Source of the DNA: Actinomycetes bacterium
GTDB lineage: Bacteria > Actinomycetota > Acidimicrobiia > Acidimicrobiales > JAKAOS01
NCBI GenBank assembly: GCA_021791675.1
Contig: JAJYWE010000010.1
Span: forward strand, 1 to 37,412
Reading direction: 5' to 3'
Length of the DNA: 37,412 nt
Shown here: one piece after another, positions 1-8,720 of the stretch
Layout: the number at the start of each line of letters is the position of its first letter
Position numbering within the stretch: the stretch's first letter is position 1
Notes under the pieces: model-generated
What the model saw: the letters and a program-made list of their open reading frames with translations, nothing else
Told to the model about the DNA's origin: nothing
The model's database searches: none
Program-made: the position numbers and the translations under genes

Positions 1-176
1 CCGAGGCCGCCGGGCCGGGCGACGTGGGGGAGTCGGGTGTCGTCCCCTCCGCTCGCGCCGTGGCGCGCCGCGACAGGAACCAGCGACCCGCTCCCCACCC
101 CGACGCAGGCCCCGGCTCGGACGTTGCCGGCGAGGACGCTGCGGGATCGACGCCCTCCGCCACCCAGGATGGGGGG
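1..176. other. Window start, no gene supported
   Basis: The plus-strand frame of the GNAT gene is open from position 24, but these residues are Pro/Ala/Arg/Gly-rich and show no domain. They look like non-coding GC-rich sequence in front of the GTG at 177. I see no repeat or RNA here. A start as early as 24 for the GNAT protein cannot be excluded. Confidence 0.4.
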
Positions 177-857
177 GTGAACGAGATCCGGGTGGCATGG
201 CAGGTGGGTCGGATCGCCCCCGAGACGACGCATGCGTTGCGGCGCGCGGTGCTCCGCGGTGGTCGAGCGGACGCCGCGGTGAGCTTCCCCGACGACGCTG
301 CGCCGGGAGCGCTGCACCTCGGGGTGTGGGCGGGTGACCCGGAGCGCCGCCCGCAGGGTTCCCACCGACCCGGCGAGGGGGACGTGGCCGAGCCTGGCGA
401 GGAGCCCGCGGGCGCACCGATCGGTGTGGCGAGCTTCCTTCCCGCACCGGCCCCGGACGCGCTGCTCGTCCTCCTCGCGCCGGCTGGTGCACCGGTAACA
501 ACCGGCGCACCGAGCGCTCCTCCCCCCGATCCCGATCGCGTTCCCCCCGGTCCCGCCCCGGTCCCTGGCCCCGATCACCCCTCTGGCTCCTCGTCTCACC
601 TCCCCACGCTGGTGTTCCAGCTCCGCGGCATGGCGGTCTCTTCCCGCTGGCAGGGCTCGGGGGCGGGCTCGGCCCTCCTCCGCCACGGCCTGGACACCCT
701 CGAAGCCTCCGGTGCGACGCTGGTGTGGGCCAACGGACGTGACCCGGCGCTCGCCTTCTACCGACGGCACGGCTTCGTCGTCCTCGGGGACGGCTTCCTC
801 GGGGCCGAGGGGGTGCCGCACCACTGGATCGCCCGGCGGCTCGGCAGGCTGCGCTGA
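177..857 (+). CDS. GNAT family N-acetyltransferase with Pro-rich insertion
   Basis: Probable acyl-CoA-dependent N-acetyltransferase of unknown substrate, about 226 residues from the GTG at 177. The C-terminal part carries the GNAT signature: a strand with RGMAVS (about 150-155), the CoA pyrophosphate-binding loop RWQGSGAG (157-164) and its helix, then motif B with ALAFYRRHGF (191-200). The N-terminal part (about 1-55) is less distinctive. Between about residues 88 and 142, where the fold normally runs from one beta strand to the next, lies a low-complexity stretch rich in Pro, Ala and Gly. A second loop near 55-80 is also Gly/Pro/Glu-rich. The start was chosen because the residues before it have no fold character and AGGAT lies just upstream; an in-frame start at 24 also exists. 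The family call is firm, the substrate unknown. Confidence 0.8.
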   Translation: MNEIRVAWQVGRIAPETTHALRRAVLRGGRADAAVSFPDDAAPGALHLGVWAGDPERRPQGSHRPGEGDVAEPGEEPAGAPIGVASFLPAPAPDALLVLLAPAGAPVTTGAPSAPPPDPDRVPPGPAPVPGPDHPSGSSSHLPTLVFQLRGMAVSSRWQGSGAGSALLRHGLDTLEASGATLVWANGRDPALAFYRRHGFVVLGDGFLGAEGVPHHWIARRLGRLR

Positions 858-933
858 GCCCTCCGGACCACCCGGCGGCTCGACGGCCCGGCGTCCCGAC
901 CAGACCGGAAGCCCAGCCCAGCCCCCGTCCCGC

Positions 934-2673
934 TCAGCGATCCACGAATGCGCCCGAGAGCAGCACCTCCGACTCCTCGAGCAGCTCTGCGGCCTCGCGA
1001 AGGCGCGCGCCCACGTCCGCCGGGGCGAGGTGCGCCGTCGCGAAGCGCGCGGCCACGAGCGCCTTGCGATCGTGCTCCGGCCCCGCCCCCCAGCCGGCCT
1101 GTTCGACGAGGAGCGCCGCGGCGAGGGTCACCGAGAGGTGGCGGGCGAGCGACTCGAGGGCCGCCTCGGCGGCCCGGGGGTCACGCCGGTCGAGGTCGCG
1201 CCAGTCCTCGAGCACCCCGGGCAGCTCCGCCCGAGCCGCTCCGAGAAGTGCGGCGGCATGCCGGAGCGCTGCGGAGCCCGGCCCGGCGGCCCGGGCGAGG
1301 ACGGCGTTGAGGCGCGCCAGGTAGGGCTCGGCGGCGCCCTCTCGGACGAGGGCGCGCCGGACGTCGAGGCAGAGCACGTTGTCCGGGCCCTCCCACACGG
1401 TGTTGACCTGTGCGTCGCGAAACAGGCGCGCGACCGGCCAGTCCTCGATGTACCCGTTCCCCCCGTGCAGCTCGATGGCGACGCTCGCCGCGGTGACCCC
1501 GAGCCGTCCTGCGAAGAGCTTCGCGAGCGGGGCCGCGAGGCGAAGCGGCGGGCCGAGGAACCCGTCGAAGACGAGTGCCTGCGCGGCCTCGACGTCCACG
1601 ACGAGCGCTGCGAGCGTGCGCCGGACGAGGGGTTGGTCCACGAGCCTCGCACCGAAGGCCTCGCGGGCGGTGGTGTAGCAGAGCGCCTCGACGAGCGCGC
1701 GCCGCGCGCAGCCGAGCCCCATCATCGCGACGCCCAGCCGGGCGTTGTTGGTGAGCCGCATGAGGCCCCCGAGCCCGAGGTCGGTCCCGTCCAGGCCCGC
1801 CGGGCCCGGGTCGGGCGCGAGGAGGAAGCCCTCTGCGTCGGCGAGCTCCACCTCCGCAGAGGCGACCGAGCGGGTGCCGAGCTTGTCCTTCAGCCGTCGC
1901 ACGGTGATCCCGTTCGGCGAGCCGTCCCGGCGGGTGCGCAGCACCAGGAAGGGCGCAACGCCCCGGATTCCCTCGGGCGCGCCCTCCGGTCGAGCGAGCA
2001 CCAGGTACGCCGCACCGTTCGCGTTCGAGACGAACCACTTCACGCCCGAGAGCCGCCAGGCGTCCCCGGAATGGCGCGCCACGGTCTCGAGCGCCCCCAG
2101 GTCCGAGCCGCCCGAGCGCTCCGTGAACAGCTGTGCCGCCTCGCCGGAGTACTCCCCGTTCGGGAAGAGCTCGGCGACGCGCGCGGCCACGTCCGCCGGC
2201 GCGTGCGCCGCCGCCAGGCGCAGGACCATCTCGCCCCCGGTTCCGAGCGCGCAGCTCATGCCGATGTCGGCCTGGTCGAGGAGGTAGGTCCACGCCGCGA
2301 CGAGCGGCTCGAGGTCGACTCCCGCCTCAGTCGCCGCTGCGGCGAGGGCCGGGCGGAAGACGCTCTCGGCCTGGATCGCCGCTCGGGCGGCGAGAAAGCT
2401 CTGGGGCAGGACGATCTCGTTCACCTCGTGGCCGAAGCGGTCGTAGCGGACGAGCTCGGCGGGGTGGCGATCCGTCTCGACCGCGGCCGCGGCGACCACG
2501 CCGCCCATCAGCGTGCCCAGGCGGTCGAGGTACGGCTCCGCCCAGGCGAGGCCGTCCGCACCGAGATGGTGCGCGAGGAGGAAGCGGAGGGTGGGGTCGC
2601 TCCGGTACCAGTTGCGTCCGGCGGCACCGGCGAAACGAGCGGTCTCGTAGCGAGCGGCCACCGGGTTGCCCAC
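934..2673 (-). CDS. AidB-like acyl-CoA dehydrogenase
   Basis: FAD-dependent acyl-CoA dehydrogenase-fold protein of 579 residues, near the size of E. coli AidB (541). The order is N-terminal helical domain (about 20-175), beta domain with FTERSGGSDLG (183-193) and VKWFVSNANG (211-220), then C-terminal helical domain. Residues 401-430 hold ELHGGNGYIEDWPVARLFRD and NTVWEGPDN, which resemble the corresponding part of AidB. Short-chain dehydrogenases of this subgroup either oxidise an acyl-CoA thioester or, as in AidB, bind DNA after alkylation stress; the sequence alone does not decide. The GTG start (complement of 2671-2673) has GGGG upstream and lies back to back with the HNH gene. The final 130 residues are helical and poorly conserved. 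Confidence 0.85.
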   Translation of the reverse strand: MGNPVAARYETARFAGAAGRNWYRSDPTLRFLLAHHLGADGLAWAEPYLDRLGTLMGGVVAAAAVETDRHPAELVRYDRFGHEVNEIVLPQSFLAARAAIQAESVFRPALAAAATEAGVDLEPLVAAWTYLLDQADIGMSCALGTGGEMVLRLAAAHAPADVAARVAELFPNGEYSGEAAQLFTERSGGSDLGALETVARHSGDAWRLSGVKWFVSNANGAAYLVLARPEGAPEGIRGVAPFLVLRTRRDGSPNGITVRRLKDKLGTRSVASAEVELADAEGFLLAPDPGPAGLDGTDLGLGGLMRLTNNARLGVAMMGLGCARRALVEALCYTTAREAFGARLVDQPLVRRTLAALVVDVEAAQALVFDGFLGPPLRLAAPLAKLFAGRLGVTAASVAIELHGGNGYIEDWPVARLFRDAQVNTVWEGPDNVLCLDVRRALVREGAAEPYLARLNAVLARAAGPGSAALRHAAALLGAARAELPGVLEDWRDLDRRDPRAAEAALESLARHLSVTLAAALLVEQAGWGAGPEHDRKALVAARFATAHLAPADVGARLREAAELLEESEVLLSGAFVDR

Positions 2674-2716
2674 GCCCCGAGCCTACGAGCCCGGACCGGG
2701 TGTAGAACCGGGGGCG

Positions 2717-3625
2717 GTGAGGGGCCCCGACGACGCGGTCGTGCGTCACGCGATGCTCGATCACCTGGCGCGCCTCCGCGCTGCGAGCCCGACCGGTGCG
2801 GTCCATCGGGATGCCCTGAACGCGTTCTGGGTCGAGGGCGTGCACATCCCCCTCGTCGTCCAGCAGGGCATCCGCAAGCCGGCATGGCTCGAGGCGGCGC
2901 TCGCGATCCGGACGGCCTACACCCCCCCGGGCGCCCGGCCACCCTACGAGGACGACCTGGCCGGGGCCGGGGACGGCTTCGTCCGCTACCACTATCGAGG
3001 CACCGACCCTGCGCATGCCGACAATCGCGCGCTGCGCGCAGCCAGGGTGGCTCGCCTGCCGCTCGCGTACCTGCTCGGGGTGGAACCGGGCTGGTACTTC
3101 CCCTTTGCGCCGGTGTGGATCGTGGGCGAGGAGCCATCCCGAGCCCAGTTCGTGGTTGCCGTGGACGAGGGACAGCTGTACCTGGAGGATCGGTCGGGGT
3201 CCGGAGACGCTCGTACGTACGCGCAGCGCCTTGCGAAGGTCCGGCTCCACCAGCCCATGTTCCGCGCCCGGGTGCTCCGCGCGTACGAGAGCACCTGCGC
3301 GATCTGCGGGTTGCGCCACGGGGAGCTGCTCGATGCGGCGCACATCGTCCCCGACGGCCGTCCCCGAGGCGACGCGGTGGTGCCGAACGGGCTCGCCCTC
3401 TGCAAGCTGCACCACGCTGCGTTCGACCGGAACCTCCTCGGGGTCCGCCCCGACCTCGTCGTGGAGCTGACGGGAGCCCTCCGGGACGAGGTGGACGGCC
3501 CGATGCTCCGCCATGGTCTGCAAGAGATGGCGGGGCGGCGTCTCCAGGTGCCCCGCGAGCGAGCGGCACGACCAGACCGGGACCGACTCGAGGAACGCTA
3601 CGAGGAGTTTCGCCGAGCCAGCTGA
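2717..3625 (+). CDS. HNH endonuclease, COG3440-type predicted restriction nuclease
   Basis: 302 residues from the GTG at 2717. The N-terminal half (about 5-180) resembles the recognition-like domain of actinobacterial COG3440 proteins (VPLVVQQGIRKP, YRGTDP, GVEPGWYFPF, PVWIVGEEP). The C-terminal half is a zinc-supported HNH nuclease: CAIC (194-197), AAHI with His209, NGLALC (224-229), HH (232-233) and AFDRN. His209, Asn224 and His233 are candidates for the beta-beta-alpha-metal active site. I chose 2717 because family members begin at about this point (DDAVVRHAML) and GGGGG lies just upstream; a TTG at 2666 would overlap the start of the divergent dehydrogenase. No methyltransferase is adjacent, so it could be a solitary modified-DNA nuclease or a repair enzyme. 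The target is unknown. Confidence 0.82.
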   Translation: MRGPDDAVVRHAMLDHLARLRAASPTGAVHRDALNAFWVEGVHIPLVVQQGIRKPAWLEAALAIRTAYTPPGARPPYEDDLAGAGDGFVRYHYRGTDPAHADNRALRAARVARLPLAYLLGVEPGWYFPFAPVWIVGEEPSRAQFVVAVDEGQLYLEDRSGSGDARTYAQRLAKVRLHQPMFRARVLRAYESTCAICGLRHGELLDAAHIVPDGRPRGDAVVPNGLALCKLHHAAFDRNLLGVRPDLVVELTGALRDEVDGPMLRHGLQEMAGRRLQVPRERAARPDRDRLEERYEEFRRAS

Positions 3626-3779
3626 GCTGTGTCCTACCGTGCCGGTCGAGAGGAAGCTCGACGACCGCTCCGAGTGGTTCCGCGGAGCTGGGTCAACCGG
3701 GGCAGGGCTGGGCCGGTCGAGCGGGAAGACTGTGCGCCGTGGAGCCAGCGAGTGGACCGAGCGGCCGGACGGGGCCGAG
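3626..3779 (+). other. tyrS leader with hairpin
   Basis: Directly after the HNH stop lies a 6-bp inverted repeat, GTCGAG and CTCGAC around AGGAAG, which could end the upstream transcript, although no T-run follows. Further down, GAGTGGTTCCGCGG (3672-3685) resembles the T-box core, but with one change in the conserved ACC. No promoter is obvious. This is a weakly supported leader, not a called riboswitch. Confidence 0.2.
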
Positions 3780-5072
3780 GTGACGACGGGCGGACTCTTC
3801 GAGGAGCTGTCCTGGCGTGGCCTCGTGGCGCAGGCGACCGACGACACCCTCGCCGAGCGGCTCGACCAGGAGTCGCTCGTCCTCTACTGCGGCTTCGATC
3901 CGTCGGCCCCGAGCCTGCACGTCGGCAACCTCCTCGGGATCCTGCTCCTGCGCCGGCTGCAGGAAGCGGGCCATCGGGTCATCGCACTGGTCGGCGGGGG
4001 GACCGGCATGGTCGGGGACCCGAGCGGCCGTGACGCAGAGCGGACGCTGCTCGAGACCGAGCGGCTCGCCGCCAACGTCGCGGGAGTCCGCGCGCAGCTG
4101 GAGCATCTGCTCGAGGTGGACGAGACGCCGGGCAGACCAGGTGCGCTCGTGCTGGACAATGCCGTGTGGCTCTCCTCCGTGGGCCTGCTCGAGTTCCTTC
4201 GCGACGTCGGAAAGCACTTCACCGTCAACCAGATGGTGGCCAAGGAGTCGGTACGCGCCCGACTCGAGGGTCGAGAGCAGGGCATCTCCTACACGGAGTT
4301 CTCCTACATGCTGCTCCAGGCCTACGACTTCCTCCAGCTCCACGACGGCTTCGGCTGCACGCTCCAGGTGGGCGGGAGCGACCAGTGGGGCAACATCACC
4401 GCAGGCGTCGACCTCGTTCGCCGCGCTCGTGCGCGAGAGGTGTTCGGGCTCACCCACCCGCTCGTAGTCCGGGCCGACGGGACCAAGTTCGGCAAGTCCG
4501 TTGCCGGCGCAGTCTGGCTCGATCCCGCCCGGACGAGCCCCTTCGCGTTCTACCAGTTCTTCCTCCAGGCAGAGGACGCAGTCGTCGGTTCGTACCTCCG
4601 CTTCTACACCTGGCTCAGCCGGGAGGAGATCGAAGCGCTCGACGCCGAGACGGCGGCGCATCCCGAACGGCGCGCTGCCCAGCGAGCACTTGCCCGTGCG
4701 CTCACGACGCTCGTGCACGGCGCAGATGCCGCTGCGAACGCCGAGCGTGCGGCCGCAGCGCTCTTCTCGGGCTCGCTCCAGGAGCTCGACGCCGCAGCGC
4801 TGGAAGAGGCGTTCCGGGAGGCCCCGAGCTCGACCTGGCCGCTCGCACGCCTCGACCCACCCGGATGGGCCCTGGTGGAGGTGATGGCGGCCTGCGGGCT
4901 GGTCGAATCGAAGGGTGCGGCCCGCCGTGCAGTCGCCCAGGGCGGTGCGTACGTGAACGGCGTGCCCGTCGCCGATCTCGAGGCGGCACTCTCCCGTGAC
5001 GACCTGCTCGCGGGCGGCGTCGTCGTGCTCCGACGAGGAAAGCGCCACCAGCACCTGCTGCGCTTCGTCTGA
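3780..5072 (+). CDS. tyrS: Tyrosyl-tRNA synthetase
   Basis: Class I aminoacyl-tRNA synthetase charging tRNA-Tyr in the cytoplasm; 430 residues, the usual bacterial TyrS length. The Rossmann catalytic domain has the HIGH-type motif HVGN (47-50), with YCGFDPSAPSLH before it and GGGTGMVGDPSG after it, GGSDQWGNIT for tyrosine/ATP binding, and the KMSKS-type loop KFGKS. An S4-like RNA-binding domain follows at about 365-430 (LVESKGAARRAV, GGAYVNG). The GTG at 3780 gives an N-terminus like mycobacterial TyrS (FEELSWRGLVAQ); an in-frame GTG at 3732 is less likely. GAGG touches the start codon, so the Shine-Dalgarno is poorly spaced. The 154-base leader is discussed separately. Confidence 0.96.
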   Translation: MTTGGLFEELSWRGLVAQATDDTLAERLDQESLVLYCGFDPSAPSLHVGNLLGILLLRRLQEAGHRVIALVGGGTGMVGDPSGRDAERTLLETERLAANVAGVRAQLEHLLEVDETPGRPGALVLDNAVWLSSVGLLEFLRDVGKHFTVNQMVAKESVRARLEGREQGISYTEFSYMLLQAYDFLQLHDGFGCTLQVGGSDQWGNITAGVDLVRRARAREVFGLTHPLVVRADGTKFGKSVAGAVWLDPARTSPFAFYQFFLQAEDAVVGSYLRFYTWLSREEIEALDAETAAHPERRAAQRALARALTTLVHGADAAANAERAAAALFSGSLQELDAAALEEAFREAPSSTWPLARLDPPGWALVEVMAACGLVESKGAARRAVAQGGAYVNGVPVADLEAALSRDDLLAGGVVVLRRGKRHQHLLRFV

Positions 5073-5167
5073 GCCCCCGTGCCGTGGCTGCGGGCTCGCC
5101 GGCCCTGGCCCGATTCCCGGCGACGACCTCGGACTGCGAGGTCGCGCGTGGTCTGGGAGGATGGGAC

Positions 5168-5629
5168 GTGACCGACGAGACCCCGATCCAGCTCCACCCT
5201 GCGCCGCCGGAGACGGTCCTGCCGGCACCGCCACCCGAGGCGGCGGCGGAGCTCGCGTCGGCGCTCGGCCAGGACGAGACGGTGCGCCGAGACGCCGTGG
5301 CCGCCGTGGCAGGTCGCCATCCTCGCCTCCTCGAGGCATGGGCGGCGCTCGGAGGCCTCGCGAGGGACGACGTCGAGGCCTATGCCTACTACCGCGTCGG
5401 GTACCACCGGGGTCTCGACGCGCTCCGCCAGGCCGGCTGGCGGGGCACCGGCTTCGTCCGCTCGACCCATCCCGACAACCGCGGCTTCCTCGACTGCCTC
5501 GCCGGCCTCGCCGCCGTCGCGGGGCGCCTCGGGGAACAGGACGAGCACGAGCGCTGCCGGCATTTCCTCGCCGATCTCGACCCGGCACGCCCCGGGCCCG
5601 CCGGTGCAGCCGGGGCTACGGTGGAGTGA
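5168..5629 (+). CDS. DUF3151 family protein
   Basis: A 153-residue cytoplasmic protein of the actinobacterial DUF3151 family, whose biochemical function is unknown to me. Recognisable features are the mid-region AYAYYRVGYHRGLDALRQAGW, FVRSTHPDNRGFLDCL, and the helix ending GEQDEHERCRHFLADLDP. The GTG at 5168 is favoured by a very good ribosome site, GGGAGG at 5155-5160 with a 7-base spacer. The first 30 residues are Pro-rich. Its stop codon shares one base with the putA start (TGATG), so the two are probably co-translated. Whether this reflects a link to proline catabolism or just packing is open. Confidence 0.85.
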   Translation: MTDETPIQLHPAPPETVLPAPPPEAAAELASALGQDETVRRDAVAAVAGRHPRLLEAWAALGGLARDDVEAYAYYRVGYHRGLDALRQAGWRGTGFVRSTHPDNRGFLDCLAGLAAVAGRLGEQDEHERCRHFLADLDPARPGPAGAAGATVE

Positions 5630-8600
5630 TGGCCCTCGCGACCCGCTCGCCCAACCTCGAGAAGCAACTCGACAAGCAGGTCACCGCGCTCGCCCGCCAG
5701 ATCGCCCATCTCGGGACCGGACGGGCGGGGGTCTACCAGATGTCGTGGTGGAGCGACCGGATGCTCGCCTGGGCGATGTCGGATCCGGCCTTCAAGACCC
5801 AGCTGTTCCGCTTGGTCGACGTGTTCCCCGCGACGACCGGTGACGCCGACACGCTCCGGCACATCCACGAGTACCTGGGCGGAGGCGACGCCCCGAAGCT
5901 CCTCGAGGTCGGCGTGGGGCTCGCGGAGCGGCTCCCCGGTGGCGAGCGCATCTCTGCGACGGTCGCCCGCCGGAACATCACCCGCATGGCCGGCCAGTTC
6001 ATCATCGGGACCGACGCCGCCGAGGTGGCTGCGGCGCTCGGGCGCCTCTGGCGGACCGGGAGCGCCGCGACGGTGGACCTGCTCGGCGAGAAGACGGTCA
6101 CCGCTGCCGAGGCCGACGGGTACGCCGGGCGGGTTCGGGAGCTGCTCGAGCGGCTCTTCGTGGCCGCGGATGGCTGGGCCCCGGACGACCACCTCGGGCG
6201 GGACGACGTCGGTGCGATCCCCCGGGTCAGCGTGAGCGTGAAGCCGACCGCGCTCGCCCCCCGCTACGCCCCGTTGACCGCGGCGGAGGGCAAGGCGGAG
6301 CTCGCGCTCCGCCTCGGCCCGCTGCTCGACCTCTCTGCGCAGCGTGGCGCACTCGTCTTCTTCGACATGGAGCACTACGACGTGAAGGACCTCACCCTCG
6401 AGGCCTTCGAGGAGCTCGCGGCGGCGCCGGGGCTCGAGTCGGCGTCGCTCGGCATCGTGCTCCAGGCCTACCTGCGGGACAGCTACCGGGACCTCCAGCG
6501 TATCGTCGCCGCCTCGGTGGCCCGGGTGGGAGCGGGGAAGTCGCCGTTCTGGGTCCGGCTCGTGAAGGGGGCCTACTGGGACACCGAGTGCGTGCACGCC
6601 CGCGCAGAGGGTTGGCCGGAGCCGGTCTTCCTCGACAAGGCGCAGACGGATGCCAACTACGAGCGCTGCGTCCGGCTCCTGCACGACCACCACGGCGAGG
6701 TGCGCGCCGCGTTCGGGTCCCACAACCTGCGCAGCCTTGCCTACGCCGTCTGTTACGCGCGCTCGCTCGGGATCCCGGACAGCGGCTACGAGCTGCAGAT
6801 GCTCCACGGCATGGCGGAGCCGGTCCAGGACGCGATCCGCCAGCTCGGCCTGCGGCTGCGGATCTACGCCCCGATGGGTGAGCTCGTGCCCGGGATGAGC
6901 TACCTCATCCGGCGCCTCCTCGAGAACACCTCGAACGAGAGCTTCGTGCGGCACCGCTTCGCAGAGGGGCGCGGGCTCGACGCGCTGCTCGCCCCCCCTC
7001 GGGTCGGTGAGCTGCCCGGGCCGACCGAGCCCACGACCCGAGGTGAGACCGACGTTGCGGACCCGGGGCCCTACCGGCACGAGCCGGTGCGCGAGTGGCG
7101 CCGGAGGGCGGCTCGGGAGGAGCTGGCCCGCACGCTCCGTGCGATCGGCCGCCGCCTCGGGAGCGACGTCCCCGGTGAGGGACCGATCGAGGTCCGGGCG
7201 TTCGTGGCCGGGGAGGAGGTGGAGACCGGGGAGACCATCGCCTCGGTGAACCCCTCGCACCCCTCGGCGTTGGTGGGGGTCTCCGCGAGCTGTGGCGTCC
7301 GCGAGGCGGACGAGGCCGTCGCGGCGGCTGCCGAGGCGTTCCCGGTGTGGCAGGGCGCGCCGGCAGCCCAGCGCGCTGCGACGCTGTTCCGGGCGGCCGC
7401 CTGGATGCGCCACCACCGCGAGGAGCTGAGCGCGCTCGAGGTCCTCGAAGCCGGGAAGCCCTGGCCGGAAGCCGACGCCGACGTCTGTGAGGCAGTGGAC
7501 TTCTGCGAGTACTACGGGCGTGAAGCGCTCCGACTGGACGGCGGTGGCGTGGTCAACTCGCCACCGGGGGAGGCGAACAACCTCCGCTATCAGGGCAAGG
7601 GTGTCGCAACGGTGATCGCGCCCTGGAACTTCCCCCTCGCCATCCCGACCGGGATGGTCGTCGCGGCGCTCGCCGCCGGCAACACCGTCGTGCTCAAGCC
7701 CGCAGAGCAGACGCCGGTGATGGCGGCGATGCTCGTCCAGGCCTTCCGGGAGGCCGGCCTCCCGCCGGGGTGCCTCAACCTCCTCCCCGGCCTCGGAGAG
7801 GTGGTCGGGGCGCGGCTCGTGGAGCACCCCGAGACCGCGCTCGTCGCCTTCACCGGTTCGCTCGCCGTCGGGCTCGCGATCTACGAGGCAGCAGCTCGGC
7901 ACCGTCCCGGCCAGCGCCATCTCCGGCGCGTGATCGCCGAGCTGGGCGGGAAGAACGCGATCGTGGTCGACGCCGATGCCGATCTCGACCAGGCCGTGCC
8001 GGCCGTGCTCGCCTCGGCCTTCGGCTTCGCGGGCCAGAAGTGCTCTGCCGCGTCCCGGGTCGTCGTCCACCAGGCGATCGCCTCGCGCTTCGTCGAGCGA
8101 CTCGTGGGGGCAGGTCGTGAGCTCGTGGTGGGGGACCCCATCTCGCCGTCGGTCGCGGTTGGCCCGGTGATCGACGCCGACGCCCTCGAGCGCGTGCGGC
8201 GCTACGTGGGCCTCGCGCCCGACGAGGGCCGGGTCGTCCTTGCCCGGACCGACGTGCCCGACGAGGGATACTTCGTCGGGCCTCATATCGTCGACAACGT
8301 GGGAGAGGATGCGACACTTGTCCGGGAGGAGATCTTCGGCCCGGTCCTCGCGATCCAGCGGGCATCCTCGTTCGAGGAGGCGCTGCGCCTGGCGAACAAC
8401 ACCGACTACGCGCTCACCGCGGGGATCTTCTCCCGCTCCCCGGCGCGCATCGCCGAGGCCGCGTCGCGCCTTCGGGCCGGCAACGTCTACGTCAACCGGG
8501 GCATCACCGGCGCCGTCCCGGGCCAGCAGCCCTTCGGCGGCTACGGGCTCTCCGGCATCGGCTCGAAGGCAGGTGGGCCGGACTACCTGTTGCAGTTCTG

Positions 8601-8661
8601 CGATCCCCGGGTCGTCACGGAGAACACGGTGCGCCAGGGCTTCGCTCCCGAGCTGGCGTGA
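5629..8661 (+). CDS. putA: Bifunctional proline dehydrogenase / L-glutamate gamma-semialdehyde dehydrogenase
   Basis: 1010 residues, the size of short (type A-like) PutA proteins without a DNA-binding domain. The N-terminal half is the FAD-linked proline dehydrogenase barrel: SVKPTAL, FFDMEHYDVKDLT, QAYLRDS, VRLVKGAYWDTE, LQMLHGMA and the substrate-arginine region. The C-terminal half is an NAD-linked aldehyde dehydrogenase: IAPWNFPLAIP, NTVVLKPAEQTP, FTGS, general-base Glu771 in ELGGKN, catalytic Cys805 in GQKCSAAS, and EEIFGPVLA. Together they oxidise proline to glutamate by channelling pyrroline-5-carboxylate. The start ATG overlaps the DUF3151 stop. TACGGT six bases before the ATG could act as a -10 element for a leaderless message, but no -35 is visible, so coupling is as likely. 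No PutA repressor lies nearby. Confidence 0.96.
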   Translation: MALATRSPNLEKQLDKQVTALARQIAHLGTGRAGVYQMSWWSDRMLAWAMSDPAFKTQLFRLVDVFPATTGDADTLRHIHEYLGGGDAPKLLEVGVGLAERLPGGERISATVARRNITRMAGQFIIGTDAAEVAAALGRLWRTGSAATVDLLGEKTVTAAEADGYAGRVRELLERLFVAADGWAPDDHLGRDDVGAIPRVSVSVKPTALAPRYAPLTAAEGKAELALRLGPLLDLSAQRGALVFFDMEHYDVKDLTLEAFEELAAAPGLESASLGIVLQAYLRDSYRDLQRIVAASVARVGAGKSPFWVRLVKGAYWDTECVHARAEGWPEPVFLDKAQTDANYERCVRLLHDHHGEVRAAFGSHNLRSLAYAVCYARSLGIPDSGYELQMLHGMAEPVQDAIRQLGLRLRIYAPMGELVPGMSYLIRRLLENTSNESFVRHRFAEGRGLDALLAPPRVGELPGPTEPTTRGETDVADPGPYRHEPVREWRRRAAREELARTLRAIGRRLGSDVPGEGPIEVRAFVAGEEVETGETIASVNPSHPSALVGVSASCGVREADEAVAAAAEAFPVWQGAPAAQRAATLFRAAAWMRHHREELSALEVLEAGKPWPEADADVCEAVDFCEYYGREALRLDGGGVVNSPPGEANNLRYQGKGVATVIAPWNFPLAIPTGMVVAALAAGNTVVLKPAEQTPVMAAMLVQAFREAGLPPGCLNLLPGLGEVVGARLVEHPETALVAFTGSLAVGLAIYEAAARHRPGQRHLRRVIAELGGKNAIVVDADADLDQAVPAVLASAFGFAGQKCSAASRVVVHQAIASRFVERLVGAGRELVVGDPISPSVAVGPVIDADALERVRRYVGLAPDEGRVVLARTDVPDEGYFVGPHIVDNVGEDATLVREEIFGPVLAIQRASSFEEALRLANNTDYALTAGIFSRSPARIAEAASRLRAGNVYVNRGITGAVPGQQPFGGYGLSGIGSKAGGPDYLLQFCDPRVVTENTVRQGFAPELA

Positions 8662-8720
8662 GCCGCGGGGTTCTCCGGGCGGGGCTGGGTCGGGCTGGGT
8701 CCCGCCCCTTCGCCGCCCGC

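Noticed and set aside
934-3783. Long open frames on the strand opposite the AidB-like gene
   Set aside because: Arg/Gly/Pro-rich translations without domains, explained by high third-position G+C of the real gene.
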